Origin: UBA721 sp002705165
GTDB lineage: Bacteria > Planctomycetota > Planctomycetia > Pirellulales > Pirellulaceae
NCBI GenBank assembly: GCA_045565995.1
Contig: JBJLEF010000008.1
Location: 248,001-312,000 of the forward strand
Reading direction: 5' to 3'
DNA length: 64,000 bases
This document shows, one piece after another, positions 7,944 through 16,843 of this stretch. How positions within the stretch are numbered: position 1 is the first letter of the stretch; each line of letters begins with the position of its first letter. The translations under genes were made by a program, and so were the position numbers. The notes under the pieces were generated by a model that was given only the letters and a program-made list of their open reading frames with translations, was not told the DNA's origin and searched no databases.

Positions 7944-10900
7944 CTAGGTTTGACTACGTAAAGTCTCCAACGATTTTGTCACCGATAAAACCTCTTCTTC
8001 CAGCTTAGCCAAGCCTTCACGTTCACGGTGCACAACCTCTTCAGGAGCTCTCGCCACAAAGTTTTCATTCGCTAGTTTCTTCTGCTTACCCTGGATTTGT
8101 CCTTGCAGTTTTTGCAACAACTTCTCGTTGCGTTCAATCTCTACCTCCACGTCAATAAAGTTTTTTAAGTCTACAAATACTTCAATTGCATCAACTCGTA
8201 CATTGGCACTGTTGACCGGCGGTTCGATACCCTGTCCCCAGGCAACGCTATGAGCGTTGGCCATGGACTGAAAATATCCATCCATCGGCTTTAACAACTC
8301 CACAATTTCATCGCTGCAGGCCACGGAGAATTCGACTTCCTGCTTCGGAGCAATATTCTGTCGACTTCGAATCTCCCGAATTGCACGTAACACGTCCTGA
8401 AATAAGGAAAACTGATGTTCAATAACCGGGTCAATACGTTGTTCATCCACTTCCGGCCACGTCGCAAGCATAATTGACTCGGTGGCATTACTAAGCTGTG
8501 TTAGGCCACGTTGTGGGGCGATTTGAGACAACAGTCCCCAAACTTCTTCTGTGACAAACGGAATCATCGGATGCAAAAGCCGTAAAAGCTGATCCAAAGC
8601 ATATGCCGTTACTCGCTGGGCGATAGGCTTTGCTTCTTCATCCTGCATACGAGACTTGGTCATTTCAATGTAAAAACTACAGAATTCATCCCAGGCGAAA
8701 TCATAGATCGCTCGGGCAGCATCAGCATAACCGTAATGTTCAAGCTTATCAGTCACTTCTTTTGTGACCGAGGATAAGCGACTTAACAACCACCGATCTT
8801 CAAAAGCCAAGTGGTCATCAGTAACCGGTGCGGCTTCATAACCTGACAGGTTTAGCAAAGTGAATCGTGACGCATTCCACAACTTAGTACAGAAATTTCG
8901 AGCGACTTCAAAACGTTCACTCACGACAGGACCAGACGGCAATGCTAAATCGTCTTCTTTGCGAGCCCACTGAGTTCTAAACTCCTGACCACACTGTTGG
9001 CACGTAACACGCGGTAATTCACGATTTTTCTTGGTTTGATCCATCAGGGTTCCGCAGTGCGGACACTCGAACTGCACGGGCATCCGGACATCCTGTGTTT
9101 CTGTCGTCAGGTATGCCAAGCCGAATCGCAATGCATCGGGACCAAATTTATCAATCACGTCAAGCGGATCGACACCATTGCCTTTACTCTTAGACATGGT
9201 CTCCCCGTACCCGTCAAGAATCTTTGGGTGGATAAACACCTCACGAAACGGAACTTCGCCCATATTATTGAGTCCCATCAAGACCATACGTGCAACCCAC
9301 AAGGTAATAATGTCACGACTGGTAATTAGGGTGCTTGTTGGATAGAACTTCGCCAGTTCCGAAGTCTGTTCCGGCCACCCCAACGTACTGTGAGGCCACA
9401 ATGCTGAGCTAAACCAGGTATCCAGAACATCATCTTCGCGAACGAATCCAGCTGCGGAAAACTTATCTTCTAAATCTCCGTTCTCATCATTGATACAGAT
9501 ATGAATGACCGCGAACGTCTCGCCGGCATCATCTCCGACCACACGACTCTGCTCATTCAATTCGGCGGTTAATTCAACCTGATAAGCTGCTGCCCCTAAC
9601 TGGATGTCAGTATCCGCTTCGAGGGTTGCCAGTCGGGCATCCAAATCTGCCTGGTTCTGACAAGCATAGGACCAGATAGGAATCTGATGTCCCCACCATA
9701 ACTGACGGCTTACCGGCCAGTCACGCTTTTCACCCAGCCAGTCCAAATAACCTTTACGGTATCGCTCCGGAAAGATTTGCACGCGTTCATCTTCAACGGC
9801 ATCCATAGCTGACTGAGCCAATTCCTGCATCCTTACAAACCACTGGTCAGCCAGGTACGGCTCAATAGGCGTTTTACTTCGATCGGAATGAGCCAGATCA
9901 ATTTCACGATCTTCAATTTGATCGATGAGCCCCAGACGTTCGAGATCTTCGACAACCCGCTTACGAGATTCTTTGATCGTGAGGCCCTGATAATCACCGG
10001 CATTCACGTTCAACGTGCCATCAGGTCGCAGGATATTGATCTTTTCGAGTCCACAACGCTGCCCAACTTCATAGTCATTCGGATCATGAGCAGGCGTAAT
10101 CTTCACACAACCACTCCCCATTTCAGGCTTAGCCCATTCATCAGCCACCAACAAAATCTCTCGATTCATTAATGGCAACATAAGCTTTCGGCCTGCCAAT
10201 GCCATATCACGAAGCTTGATTAATCCCGGCAGGATCTCTTGTTTACGTTGTTCAAGAGCATCTAACTGTTCCTGAATCTGTTCTTTCTCTCCAGCTGTAG
10301 CATCCTGAAGCTTCATCTCGAGTTCTATCCGAGTTTTTTCCAGAGCACGTTCCGGGTCCGGATGAACGGCAACCGCCGTATCACCCAGCATGGTCTCAGG
10401 CCGAGTCGTGGCAACAGTCACGTGCGTTGGCTCGCCTTGCAGAGGATCTACAACCGGATACCGGAAGTGCCAAAAATGCCCCTGAACAACGGCATGAAAC
10501 ACTTCATCATCACTGACCGCCGTCTGCAAAAAGGTGTCCCAGTTTACCAGTCGCTTACCGCGATAGATGTACTTCTTCTTAAAGAGATCATAGAAGGTGG
10601 TACGTACTGCTCGCGCACAAATCTCGTCGAGCGTGAATCGCGTACGTTGCCAGTCACAGCTTGAACCGAGTTGTTTTAGCTGAGAGATAATCCGTTTTTC
10701 GTACTGACCTTTCCAGTCCCAAATACGCTCCACTAAGGCTTCCCGACCTAGGTCATGACGTGTTTTATTTTCTTCTTCTTTGAGCCTACGCTCGACAACC
10801 GCCTGAGTCGCAATACCAGCATGGTCCGTACCGGGCATCCACAGTGTTTCAAAGCCCTGCATCCGTTTCATCCGGGCCAATACATCTTGCAACGTATTGT

Positions 10901-11090
10901 TAAGCGCATGCCCCAAATGCAAAGCCCCTGTAACGTTAGGGGGAGGGATCACGATAGAAAAGTGTGGTTTCTCCGAATCCGGATCTCCATGAAAATACCC
11001 CGCTTCTATCCAACTATTAAAGATGCGCTCGCTGGCCTCCTTGAAATTGAAGCTGGTAGGAAGCGATTCTGATGAAAATTCAAAGCCCAT
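7944..11090 (-). CDS. valS: Valyl-tRNA synthetase with inserted zinc ribbon
   Basis: Class I aminoacyl-tRNA synthetase charging tRNA-Val. At 1048 residues it is longer than the usual 880-950. The HIGH signature is in PPPNVTGALHLGHALNN (about 49-65), the editing domain follows, and the KMSKS loop is TMSKSKGNGVDP (about 638). Right after the catalytic domain, between DVRMPVQ and VARNFCTKLWNASRF, is a roughly 60-residue insertion with a CPHC-x18-CQQC four-cysteine zinc ribbon. The anticodon-binding domain and the C-terminal coiled coil (about 975-1045, rich in Lys/Glu) complete it. No ribosome site is obvious before the ATG. Confidence 0.97.
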   Translation of the reverse strand: MGFEFSSESLPTSFNFKEASERIFNSWIEAGYFHGDPDSEKPHFSIVIPPPNVTGALHLGHALNNTLQDVLARMKRMQGFETLWMPGTDHAGIATQAVVERRLKEEENKTRHDLGREALVERIWDWKGQYEKRIISQLKQLGSSCDWQRTRFTLDEICARAVRTTFYDLFKKKYIYRGKRLVNWDTFLQTAVSDDEVFHAVVQGHFWHFRYPVVDPLQGEPTHVTVATTRPETMLGDTAVAVHPDPERALEKTRIELEMKLQDATAGEKEQIQEQLDALEQRKQEILPGLIKLRDMALAGRKLMLPLMNREILLVADEWAKPEMGSGCVKITPAHDPNDYEVGQRCGLEKINILRPDGTLNVNAGDYQGLTIKESRKRVVEDLERLGLIDQIEDREIDLAHSDRSKTPIEPYLADQWFVRMQELAQSAMDAVEDERVQIFPERYRKGYLDWLGEKRDWPVSRQLWWGHQIPIWSYACQNQADLDARLATLEADTDIQLGAAAYQVELTAELNEQSRVVGDDAGETFAVIHICINDENGDLEDKFSAAGFVREDDVLDTWFSSALWPHSTLGWPEQTSELAKFYPTSTLITSRDIITLWVARMVLMGLNNMGEVPFREVFIHPKILDGYGETMSKSKGNGVDPLDVIDKFGPDALRFGLAYLTTETQDVRMPVQFECPHCGTLMDQTKKNRELPRVTCQQCGQEFRTQWARKEDDLALPSGPVVSERFEVARNFCTKLWNASRFTLLNLSGYEAAPVTDDHLAFEDRWLLSRLSSVTKEVTDKLEHYGYADAARAIYDFAWDEFCSFYIEMTKSRMQDEEAKPIAQRVTAYALDQLLRLLHPMIPFVTEEVWGLLSQIAPQRGLTQLSNATESIMLATWPEVDEQRIDPVIEHQFSLFQDVLRAIREIRSRQNIAPKQEVEFSVACSDEIVELLKPMDGYFQSMANAHSVAWGQGIEPPVNSANVRVDAIEVFVDLKNFIDVEVEIERNEKLLQKLQGQIQGKQKKLANENFVARAPEEVVHREREGLAKLEEEVLSVTKSLETLRSQT

Positions 11091-11156
11091 TGTTACGCTG
11101 CTATTTCTTTATTAATGACCTATGTTACGAACAGACAGAAACACGGCAACGTGCTC

Positions 11157-12734
11157 TTACCCTTCATCCTTGTGGAGCTTGTATTCAATGGCATCAACCA
11201 ATGCCATCCAACTGGCTTCGATAATGTTTTCACTCACACCAACGGTACCCCAAACGTCCTTTTCGTCTTTGCAATCGATAAAGACTCGGATTCTTGCGGC
11301 AGTTCCAGCGTCCGAGTTTACCACACGCACTTTATAGTCGACCAGATGCATCTCTCGTAATTGCGGATAAGTATCACTCAGTGCTTTTCGGATGGCAGCA
11401 TCCAAAGCATTCACCGGACCATCTCCTTCAGCCACTTCATGACGCACATCATCGTTGACTTTAACTTTTACTGTCGCTTCATTTGTAACCGTGCCGTCGG
11501 CCTGGACACCAACTCCAACGTGATATTTAACACGATCGAAGTGAGGATTGTAATTTCCTGCACACCGTTGGACCAGCAAAGCAAAAGAGGCTTTGGCTGC
11601 CTCAAACTGGAACCCTTCATTCTCCAAACGAACAACTTCGGCCAGAATTTCACGCATCAAGACATCATCATCAGGAAGAGCGTATTCCGCTGACAACGCT
11701 TTTACATTGCTGCGGCCCGACAATTCACTAATAAGAATCCGCCGTTCGTTACCAACAAGTGCCGGATCGAGATGTTCGTAAGTGCTGGCTGCTTTGGCTA
11801 CGGCATGAGCATGCATACCACCTTTATGAGCGAAGGCACTGCGACCAACAAATGGCTGCCCGTTACGAAGGTTCATATTGGCGGTTTCATATACAAACCT
11901 TGAAAGTTCAGTGAGATGTTCAAGATTAGAGCCGCCCAAAACGTCGTATCCGGTCTTTTTCAATGCGAGATTCGCAATCACTGAAATCAAATCCGCATTA
12001 CCACAACGTTCACCAATTCCATTAATGGTTCCCTGCACCTGCACGGCACCGGCGTCGACACCTGCCAATGAATTCGCTACTGCTAATTCACTGTCGTTAT
12101 GACAATGAATCCCAATAGCGACTCCAAATTCAGCCACCGCTTGGCCTGCAGCGGTTGTTAGCTCGGCAATCTCTTCCGGCAATGAACCACCGTTGGTATC
12201 GCATAACGCCACCAACGTTGCGCCAGCCTCGGCCGCGGAACGAATTGTTTGCCGCGCATAATCAGGATTGGCCTTCCAGCCATCAAAAAAATGCTCCGCA
12301 TCGTATATTAATTCACGGCCTTCTCCAACAAGAAAGGCCACGCTATCTGCGATCATCTGCAAATTCTCTTCCAAGGTAACTCGCAACACTTCCGAAACAT
12401 GGAAGTCCCATGTTTTACCAACCACAGTACAAACCGGCGCTCCACTATCTCGCAACGCCAGCATCCCTGGATCCTCCGCAGCGTCTACGCCTCGGCGACG
12501 CGTCATGCCAAACGCGCAAACTTTAGCATGCCTCAGGTTCAGTTCCTGCACTCGCTGAAAAAACTGCTCGTCTTTTTCGTTAGACAGCGGGTAACCGCCT
12601 TCAATATAATCGACGCCGATTTCATCCAAACGCTGTGCGATCTGCAGTTTGTCTTCAAGTGACAGACTTACACCCTCTCCCTGCGTACCATCACGGAGGG
12701 TTGTATCATAAATCTGAATTGTCTTGGTGGTCAT
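11157..12734 (-). CDS. cimA: (R)-citramalate synthase
   Basis: Condenses pyruvate and acetyl-CoA to citramalate in the threonine-independent route to isoleucine. The TIM-barrel part starts with IYDTTLRDGTQGEGVSLS and includes EGGYPLSNEKD, IHCHNDSELAVANSLAGV and the NGIGERCGNADL motif. The C-terminal LeuA-type allosteric domain (about 390-525) is present. The citramalate assignment rests on the GYPLSNEKD-type region and the length of about 525; 2-isopropylmalate synthase is the alternative. I chose the ATG at 12734 because AGGAAAG precedes it, rather than the ATG at 12749, which has no ribosome site. A leader peptide with Ile/Val codons and an intrinsic terminator lie just upstream, consistent with attenuation by isoleucine or valine. 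Confidence 0.93.
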   Translation of the reverse strand: MTTKTIQIYDTTLRDGTQGEGVSLSLEDKLQIAQRLDEIGVDYIEGGYPLSNEKDEQFFQRVQELNLRHAKVCAFGMTRRRGVDAAEDPGMLALRDSGAPVCTVVGKTWDFHVSEVLRVTLEENLQMIADSVAFLVGEGRELIYDAEHFFDGWKANPDYARQTIRSAAEAGATLVALCDTNGGSLPEEIAELTTAAGQAVAEFGVAIGIHCHNDSELAVANSLAGVDAGAVQVQGTINGIGERCGNADLISVIANLALKKTGYDVLGGSNLEHLTELSRFVYETANMNLRNGQPFVGRSAFAHKGGMHAHAVAKAASTYEHLDPALVGNERRILISELSGRSNVKALSAEYALPDDDVLMREILAEVVRLENEGFQFEAAKASFALLVQRCAGNYNPHFDRVKYHVGVGVQADGTVTNEATVKVKVNDDVRHEVAEGDGPVNALDAAIRKALSDTYPQLREMHLVDYKVRVVNSDAGTAARIRVFIDCKDEKDVWGTVGVSENIIEASWMALVDAIEYKLHKDEG

Positions 12735-12753
12735 TTTCTTTCCTGACATGGGG

Positions 12754-12772
12754 TTAGTAACACTGTTACTAA
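12754..12772. promoter_or_regulatory. 19-bp palindrome between cimA attenuator and start codon
   Basis: TTAGTAACACTGTTACTAA is a perfect inverted repeat (nine bases each side of a central C) about 20-38 bases upstream of the cimA ATG and directly downstream of the terminator hairpin in the direction of transcription. As RNA it could form a hairpin near the ribosome site; as DNA it could be a repressor operator. It partly overlaps the U-tract of the terminator. Confidence 0.45.
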
Positions 12773-12807
12773 AAAAGCCCTGAGACCGTTCACAGGTCTC
12801 AAGGCTT
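12771..12807 (-). terminator. Intrinsic terminator (attenuator) ahead of cimA
   Basis: On the minus strand AAGCCTTGAGACC pairs with GGTCTCAGGGCTT (13 bp with one wobble) around a seven-base loop, followed by six Us. It sits after the stop of the leader ORF and before cimA, the place of a transcription attenuator. Confidence 0.8.
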
Positions 12808-12839
12808 TCATGATGTTCTGATTTGCCTGTTACCTGCTT

Positions 12840-12935
12840 CTAGGTCGAAATGCTTACACTGTTGACCACGCGGCTCGGAATAATATTTCCGGCCATAATC
12901 ATGTTCTTATTATCAAGATGGATGATCTGGTGCAT
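12840..12935 (-). CDS. Putative leader peptide controlling cimA (Ile/Val-rich)
   Basis: A 31-codon reading frame, MHQIIHLDNKNMIMAGNIIP then SRVVNSVSIST, ends 33 bases before the attenuator hairpin. Internal ATGs at 12908-region codons M12 and M14 (near 12902) could be the real start, giving an 18-20-residue peptide. It contains five to six Ile and three Val codons, concentrated as Ile-Ile and Val-Val pairs, with another Ile near its end. That composition ahead of an isoleucine-pathway gene is the signature of ribosome-mediated attenuation: stalling at Ile or Val codons would favour read-through. No Shine-Dalgarno site is visible, so the start is uncertain. Confidence 0.6.
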   Translation of the reverse strand: MHQIIHLDNKNMIMAGNIIPSRVVNSVSIST

Positions 12936-13034
12936 CGGTCAGCAAAAGCAAAAAACAGGTTAATTACAGTGGTTTTCACCACCATTTTTAGGTTATGCGC
13001 AATCCCGCAAACTGTCAACCAACAACATCGCCGA

Positions 13035-13484
13035 TTAAGGAAACTTCACTTTAACAACCGCTTTGTGAACATATTCTGTGGTTGCCAAAGGAGCATGAAT
13101 ATCCTGAGGTAAGAAGACAGCAAAACTACCTTTTGGCACCTGGATCCAACTCTCGGGTCGATCATAAAAGAACTCCAGGTCCTTTTCTGAGTCATACGGC
13201 TGCTTGATTCGTTCCACAAAGTCCCGCTCGAGCCAGCCGATTATATCGACCCCATCCATCACATACTGAATATCCAGATAATTACGGTGTGCTTCAAGCA
13301 TGGCCCGGTCACGTCCTACTCCATCGCCCCGAGCGATAATAGCATACACTTCACGCCCCTGAATCTCGTGCACGCCATCTTCGAGCGTTGCTAAATCCCC
13401 TCGTTTGAGAAACTCAAACCCTTTTTGAATAAGTGGGGCAACACGATGGTAACTAGAAGCATTAGCCAAGCGATCAACTATCAT
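13035..13484 (-). CDS. YhcH/YjgK/YiaL family protein (DUF386)
   Basis: Cupin-like protein of 149 residues in the YhcH/YjgK/YiaL (EbgC) family, whose members act in sugar metabolism, including as sugar anomerase or beta-subunit of evolved beta-galactosidase. Family signatures are visible: HEIQGREVYAII, the EAHRNYLDIQYVMDG core (about 64-78) and VPKGSFAVFLPQDIHAP (about 117-133), with metal-type Glu/His residues. The ATG is preceded by AGAGGA at ten bases. It starts 46 bp after ftsK ends and may be cotranscribed with it. Its substrate cannot be inferred from these neighbours. Confidence 0.9.
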   Translation of the reverse strand: MIVDRLANASSYHRVAPLIQKGFEFLKRGDLATLEDGVHEIQGREVYAIIARGDGVGRDRAMLEAHRNYLDIQYVMDGVDIIGWLERDFVERIKQPYDSEKDLEFFYDRPESWIQVPKGSFAVFLPQDIHAPLATTEYVHKAVVKVKFP

Positions 13485-13530
13485 TTTGCAACGTTCCTCT
13501 CAGACGACATATCACCGCCGTCGTTAAAAC

Positions 13531-16500
13531 CTACTGATCAAATTCCTGGTCGACCTCATCTGCCCAGGAATCATCTTCTTCACACTCTTCCCAAAGTTTT
13601 TCTTCCTCTTCGGTCCCGGCAACCGCCACGGCTGCTTTCTTACGAACTTTGGCTAGTGAAATAGTAGGCTCTTCCTCTTCATACTCCTCGTCCTCATAGA
13701 CATATTCGATGTCGTCATCATCCTCTTCCTCGTCAGCGTCTTCATAGACATATTCGACGTCGCCATCATCTTCCTCTTCAGCCTCTTCGTATTCGTACTC
13801 TTCGTCCTCTTCAGCTACTTCACCGTCTTCGTACTCATACTCTTCTTCCTCTTCATATTCGACGTCGTCTTCCAATTCTGCTTCGTCAACCTCGACAACT
13901 TCATCTGCCGACAAAAACTCCTCAACCTGAATATCTTCACCGTCAGGCGTTTCATCGCATTCCGCTTCCTGCTGCACGCCTGCAGTCTCAGGAGCATTAC
14001 GTCCGCTGTGCTTGATTAATTCCCATTCCTCCATGGTCATCAGAATTTCCCGAGCACTTGAACCGTTGTGTTGACCGACGATTCCATCTTCCGCCATATA
14101 GTCAACCATTCGAGCAGCACGACCGTAGCCAATTCCCAATGCACGTTGCAGCAACGAACAACTACCCCGTCCTTCACGCAAGACGACTTCAATCGCACTT
14201 TCATAGAGGTCATCTCGCTTTCGAATCGCCTCGGCATCGATCTCACCTTCCTGGTCGACCTTCAGACTCACAAGTTCGTGTTCAAATTTCTGTTCAACCA
14301 GAGTGCATTGCTCAACTACACGCTCAATCTCATTGTCGGACAGGAAGGTCCCCTGCCCACGCACTAACGTACTTGTCCCAGGCCACAGGAATAACATGTC
14401 TCCGTTGCCCAGCAGTTTCTCTGCACCCATTTCGTCTAATACAACACGACTATCCGTTCGACTTGCAACCTGAAATGCCAAACGAGCCGGCAAGTTAGAT
14501 TTAATCAGGCCTGTAATAACATCGACGGTAGGCTTCTGGGTTGCGAGAACCAGATGAATCCCGACCGCACGACTTTTCTGAGCCAGTCGAATAATATGTT
14601 GTTCAACATCCTTACCCGCAGTCATCATCAAGTCAGCTAATTCATCAGCGACAATCACGATATAAGGCATGTGTGTCGGCACTTCCTCCATTTTCGCAAT
14701 CTTAGTACCCAATCGCTCGCGAATCTGTTCTTCACCGAGCTCATTAAAACTAGAAATATGCCTTACGCCAGTTTGGGCTAAGAGGTGATAACGCTCTTCC
14801 ATTTTCTCAACCGCCCAGGCAAGAATAGCCTCAGCTTTCTTCATATCCGTAACAACCGGGTGCATGAGATGTGGCAATTTACCGTACACGGACAATTCCA
14901 CCATCTTTGGATCAATCATTAGTAGTCGAACTTCATCCGGACGACGTGCCATGAGAATCGACGATACGATTGTGTGCAGACAAACCGACTTACCTGACCC
15001 CGTACGTCCTGCAATCAACAAGTGAGGCATTTTACATAGGTCAACAGCAATGGAATTACCGGAAACATCTTTTCCGAGATAAATCGGTATCGCCATTTTA
15101 CCAGCTTTATCGTTCGAATCTTCAATCACCTCCCGCATCCGTACAAGTTGTTGTTCGCCATTAGGCACTTCGATCCCAACAGAATTCTTCCCGGGAATCG
15201 GAGCCACAATCCGAACACTTGGAACGCGTAAGGCAATCGCAATATCATCACTAAGACTGGCAATCTTACTCAACCGCAAACCAGCTTCCAATTCAATTTC
15301 ATACTGTGCAATCACGGGCCCCGTTTCAATATCAACCACTTTGACATTGAAACCGAATTCCTTAAATGTCTTTTCCAGAATACGGGCCTTCTGCCGTACT
15401 TCGCTCTCCTGAGACTCGAAATCTATCATCGCTCGTCGTTCAAGTAGTTGATTACTCGGCACTTCGTATTCAGCAAATTGCTCTGCAATTGTCGATGCCG
15501 ATTCCAAAGATTCCATTAACTGCTCACGTTCAGTCTTCTCTTCATCCAACGGTGGTGCGGATTTCCCGATAATTTTGGCCGGCGTCGCGGGCACGATCGG
15601 CGGTTCAACCCGGCTAGGGGCTTGCTCTGCCAGAGTGGCCTTCTTTTTCATCTGAAAATGTGGGCGAGGCAGTTTGCGGCGTTTACGTTTCTTTTTAGAG
15701 ATCGGTTCCTCGTCTTCAACGGCTTGTTCTTCAACGGATTGTTCTTCATCGTCTTCAAATTTACGGGTGGCGTGGGACGACATACGGCGACCACTAATCC
15801 TGATTTCAGGCTCAATCTGCTCGTCCTGTTGTTTGTCGTCAAAATCACACAAACTTAGTGCCTCGAGTTCATCATCCTCGACATTCATCACGTCCAAAAC
15901 ACGAACTGCTTTACGTTCGGCTCGTCTCTCGCGGCGAGCCAGAAGAAACCGAAATGTACCGAGCAGCGTAGCACGTATCCCTTTTAAGATAAGTTGGAGT
16001 GTCCGTGCCACCCAACTAACGACCATATAATCAGTCGCTAGCATCAAACCACCAAATACAAGGCTTAGAGCAAAAATCAAACCACCCGTTGTTGCAAACG
16101 AACCCTGCAGGAACGTGCTGAAAGATGCTCCTAACATCCCCCCACTACCCATCACTGGCCCCGGTGTGAAGGCGGGAATCGTTAAGGATAAGCATGTACA
16201 AACCCCACACAAGGAAATCATCCAGCCAGCTAACCGTATCGCCGGAGCATCAGAACTCTTACGGCGCAGCATGGCAATATCAACAAGTACAAGGGACCCC
16301 AGCACGTAAAACGCGCCAAAACCTAATAGGCCAAACACAATGTCAGCAGCTAATGCCCCCAGTTTGCCGCAGGCATTCTGGATGTACGCACTTTCAGGAT
16401 ACTCAAGCAAGTCAGCTTGATAGAGGTAATTAAATGGAGGTGTTAACGCTCCAATTGGATCATTTGGATGATAAGTCAGCAGTGCAGTCGCTAGAAATAT

Positions 16501-16557
16501 ACTTCCAGCACACAGTGTTAAGGCTAACAGATCTCTTTTTATATCTCTTTCCAACAT
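13531..16557 (-). CDS. ftsK: DNA translocase FtsK with acidic Tyr-rich tail
   Basis: Septal hexameric DNA pump that clears and orients chromosome termini at division. N-terminal membrane segments cover about residues 10-190, followed by a charged linker. The motor has Walker A GRTGSGKS (about 520) and Walker B MLIVADELADLMM-type IVADELADL. The gamma winged-helix domain (about 775-840, ESAIEVVLREGRGSCSLLQR) is followed by an atypical extension of about 150 residues made of Glu, Asp and Tyr with repeats such as DVEYVYEDADEEE and DIEYVYEDEEYEEE. Most FtsK proteins end at gamma. I took the ATG at 16557; a GTG three codons upstream is possible. Confidence 0.95.
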   Translation of the reverse strand: MLERDIKRDLLALTLCAGSIFLATALLTYHPNDPIGALTPPFNYLYQADLLEYPESAYIQNACGKLGALAADIVFGLLGFGAFYVLGSLVLVDIAMLRRKSSDAPAIRLAGWMISLCGVCTCLSLTIPAFTPGPVMGSGGMLGASFSTFLQGSFATTGGLIFALSLVFGGLMLATDYMVVSWVARTLQLILKGIRATLLGTFRFLLARRERRAERKAVRVLDVMNVEDDELEALSLCDFDDKQQDEQIEPEIRISGRRMSSHATRKFEDDEEQSVEEQAVEDEEPISKKKRKRRKLPRPHFQMKKKATLAEQAPSRVEPPIVPATPAKIIGKSAPPLDEEKTEREQLMESLESASTIAEQFAEYEVPSNQLLERRAMIDFESQESEVRQKARILEKTFKEFGFNVKVVDIETGPVIAQYEIELEAGLRLSKIASLSDDIAIALRVPSVRIVAPIPGKNSVGIEVPNGEQQLVRMREVIEDSNDKAGKMAIPIYLGKDVSGNSIAVDLCKMPHLLIAGRTGSGKSVCLHTIVSSILMARRPDEVRLLMIDPKMVELSVYGKLPHLMHPVVTDMKKAEAILAWAVEKMEERYHLLAQTGVRHISSFNELGEEQIRERLGTKIAKMEEVPTHMPYIVIVADELADLMMTAGKDVEQHIIRLAQKSRAVGIHLVLATQKPTVDVITGLIKSNLPARLAFQVASRTDSRVVLDEMGAEKLLGNGDMLFLWPGTSTLVRGQGTFLSDNEIERVVEQCTLVEQKFEHELVSLKVDQEGEIDAEAIRKRDDLYESAIEVVLREGRGSCSLLQRALGIGYGRAARMVDYMAEDGIVGQHNGSSAREILMTMEEWELIKHSGRNAPETAGVQQEAECDETPDGEDIQVEEFLSADEVVEVDEAELEDDVEYEEEEEYEYEDGEVAEEDEEYEYEEAEEEDDGDVEYVYEDADEEEDDDDIEYVYEDEEYEEEEPTISLAKVRKKAAVAVAGTEEEEKLWEECEEDDSWADEVDQEFDQ

Positions 16558-16606
16558 GGACACCACGAAAAGGGGGGGAAATGGGTGTCAGCTTCCATGC
16601 CTGAGA

Positions 16607-16641
16607 ATGTTCACCAAGTTAGTCCATTTGTAGGTGAACAT
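16607..16641. repeat. 9-bp inverted repeat between truB and ftsK
   Basis: ATGTTCACC (16607-16615) and GGTGAACAT (16633-16641) are perfect inverted copies around a 17-base spacer, about 50-85 bp upstream of ftsK. Not followed by a T-tract, so more likely a regulatory stem or operator than a terminator. Confidence 0.4.
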
Positions 16642-16654
16642 GTCGAGTTATTAA

Positions 16655-16672
16655 TAGGTATAGGAATACCTA
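16655..16672. repeat. 7-bp stem-loop between truB and ftsK
   Basis: TAGGTAT (16655-16661), loop AGGA, ATACCTA (16666-16672). It is a compact perfect hairpin next to the repeat at 16607-16641, in the 286-bp gap upstream of ftsK. Role unknown. Confidence 0.35.
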
Positions 16673-16843
16673 AGTCTTACCTTCGACTAGGTCTGTGGCA
16701 AATGACAAGAAAAAACTTTGGGGATATCTTTATCGTTTTTTTTGATACAACCAACGCGGCTAATTGGGTAGTTACATCAGTACTAACGATTATAAGGAAA
16801 GACACGCATAACGACGGAACGGTAATAACGTCCGCAGACAATT

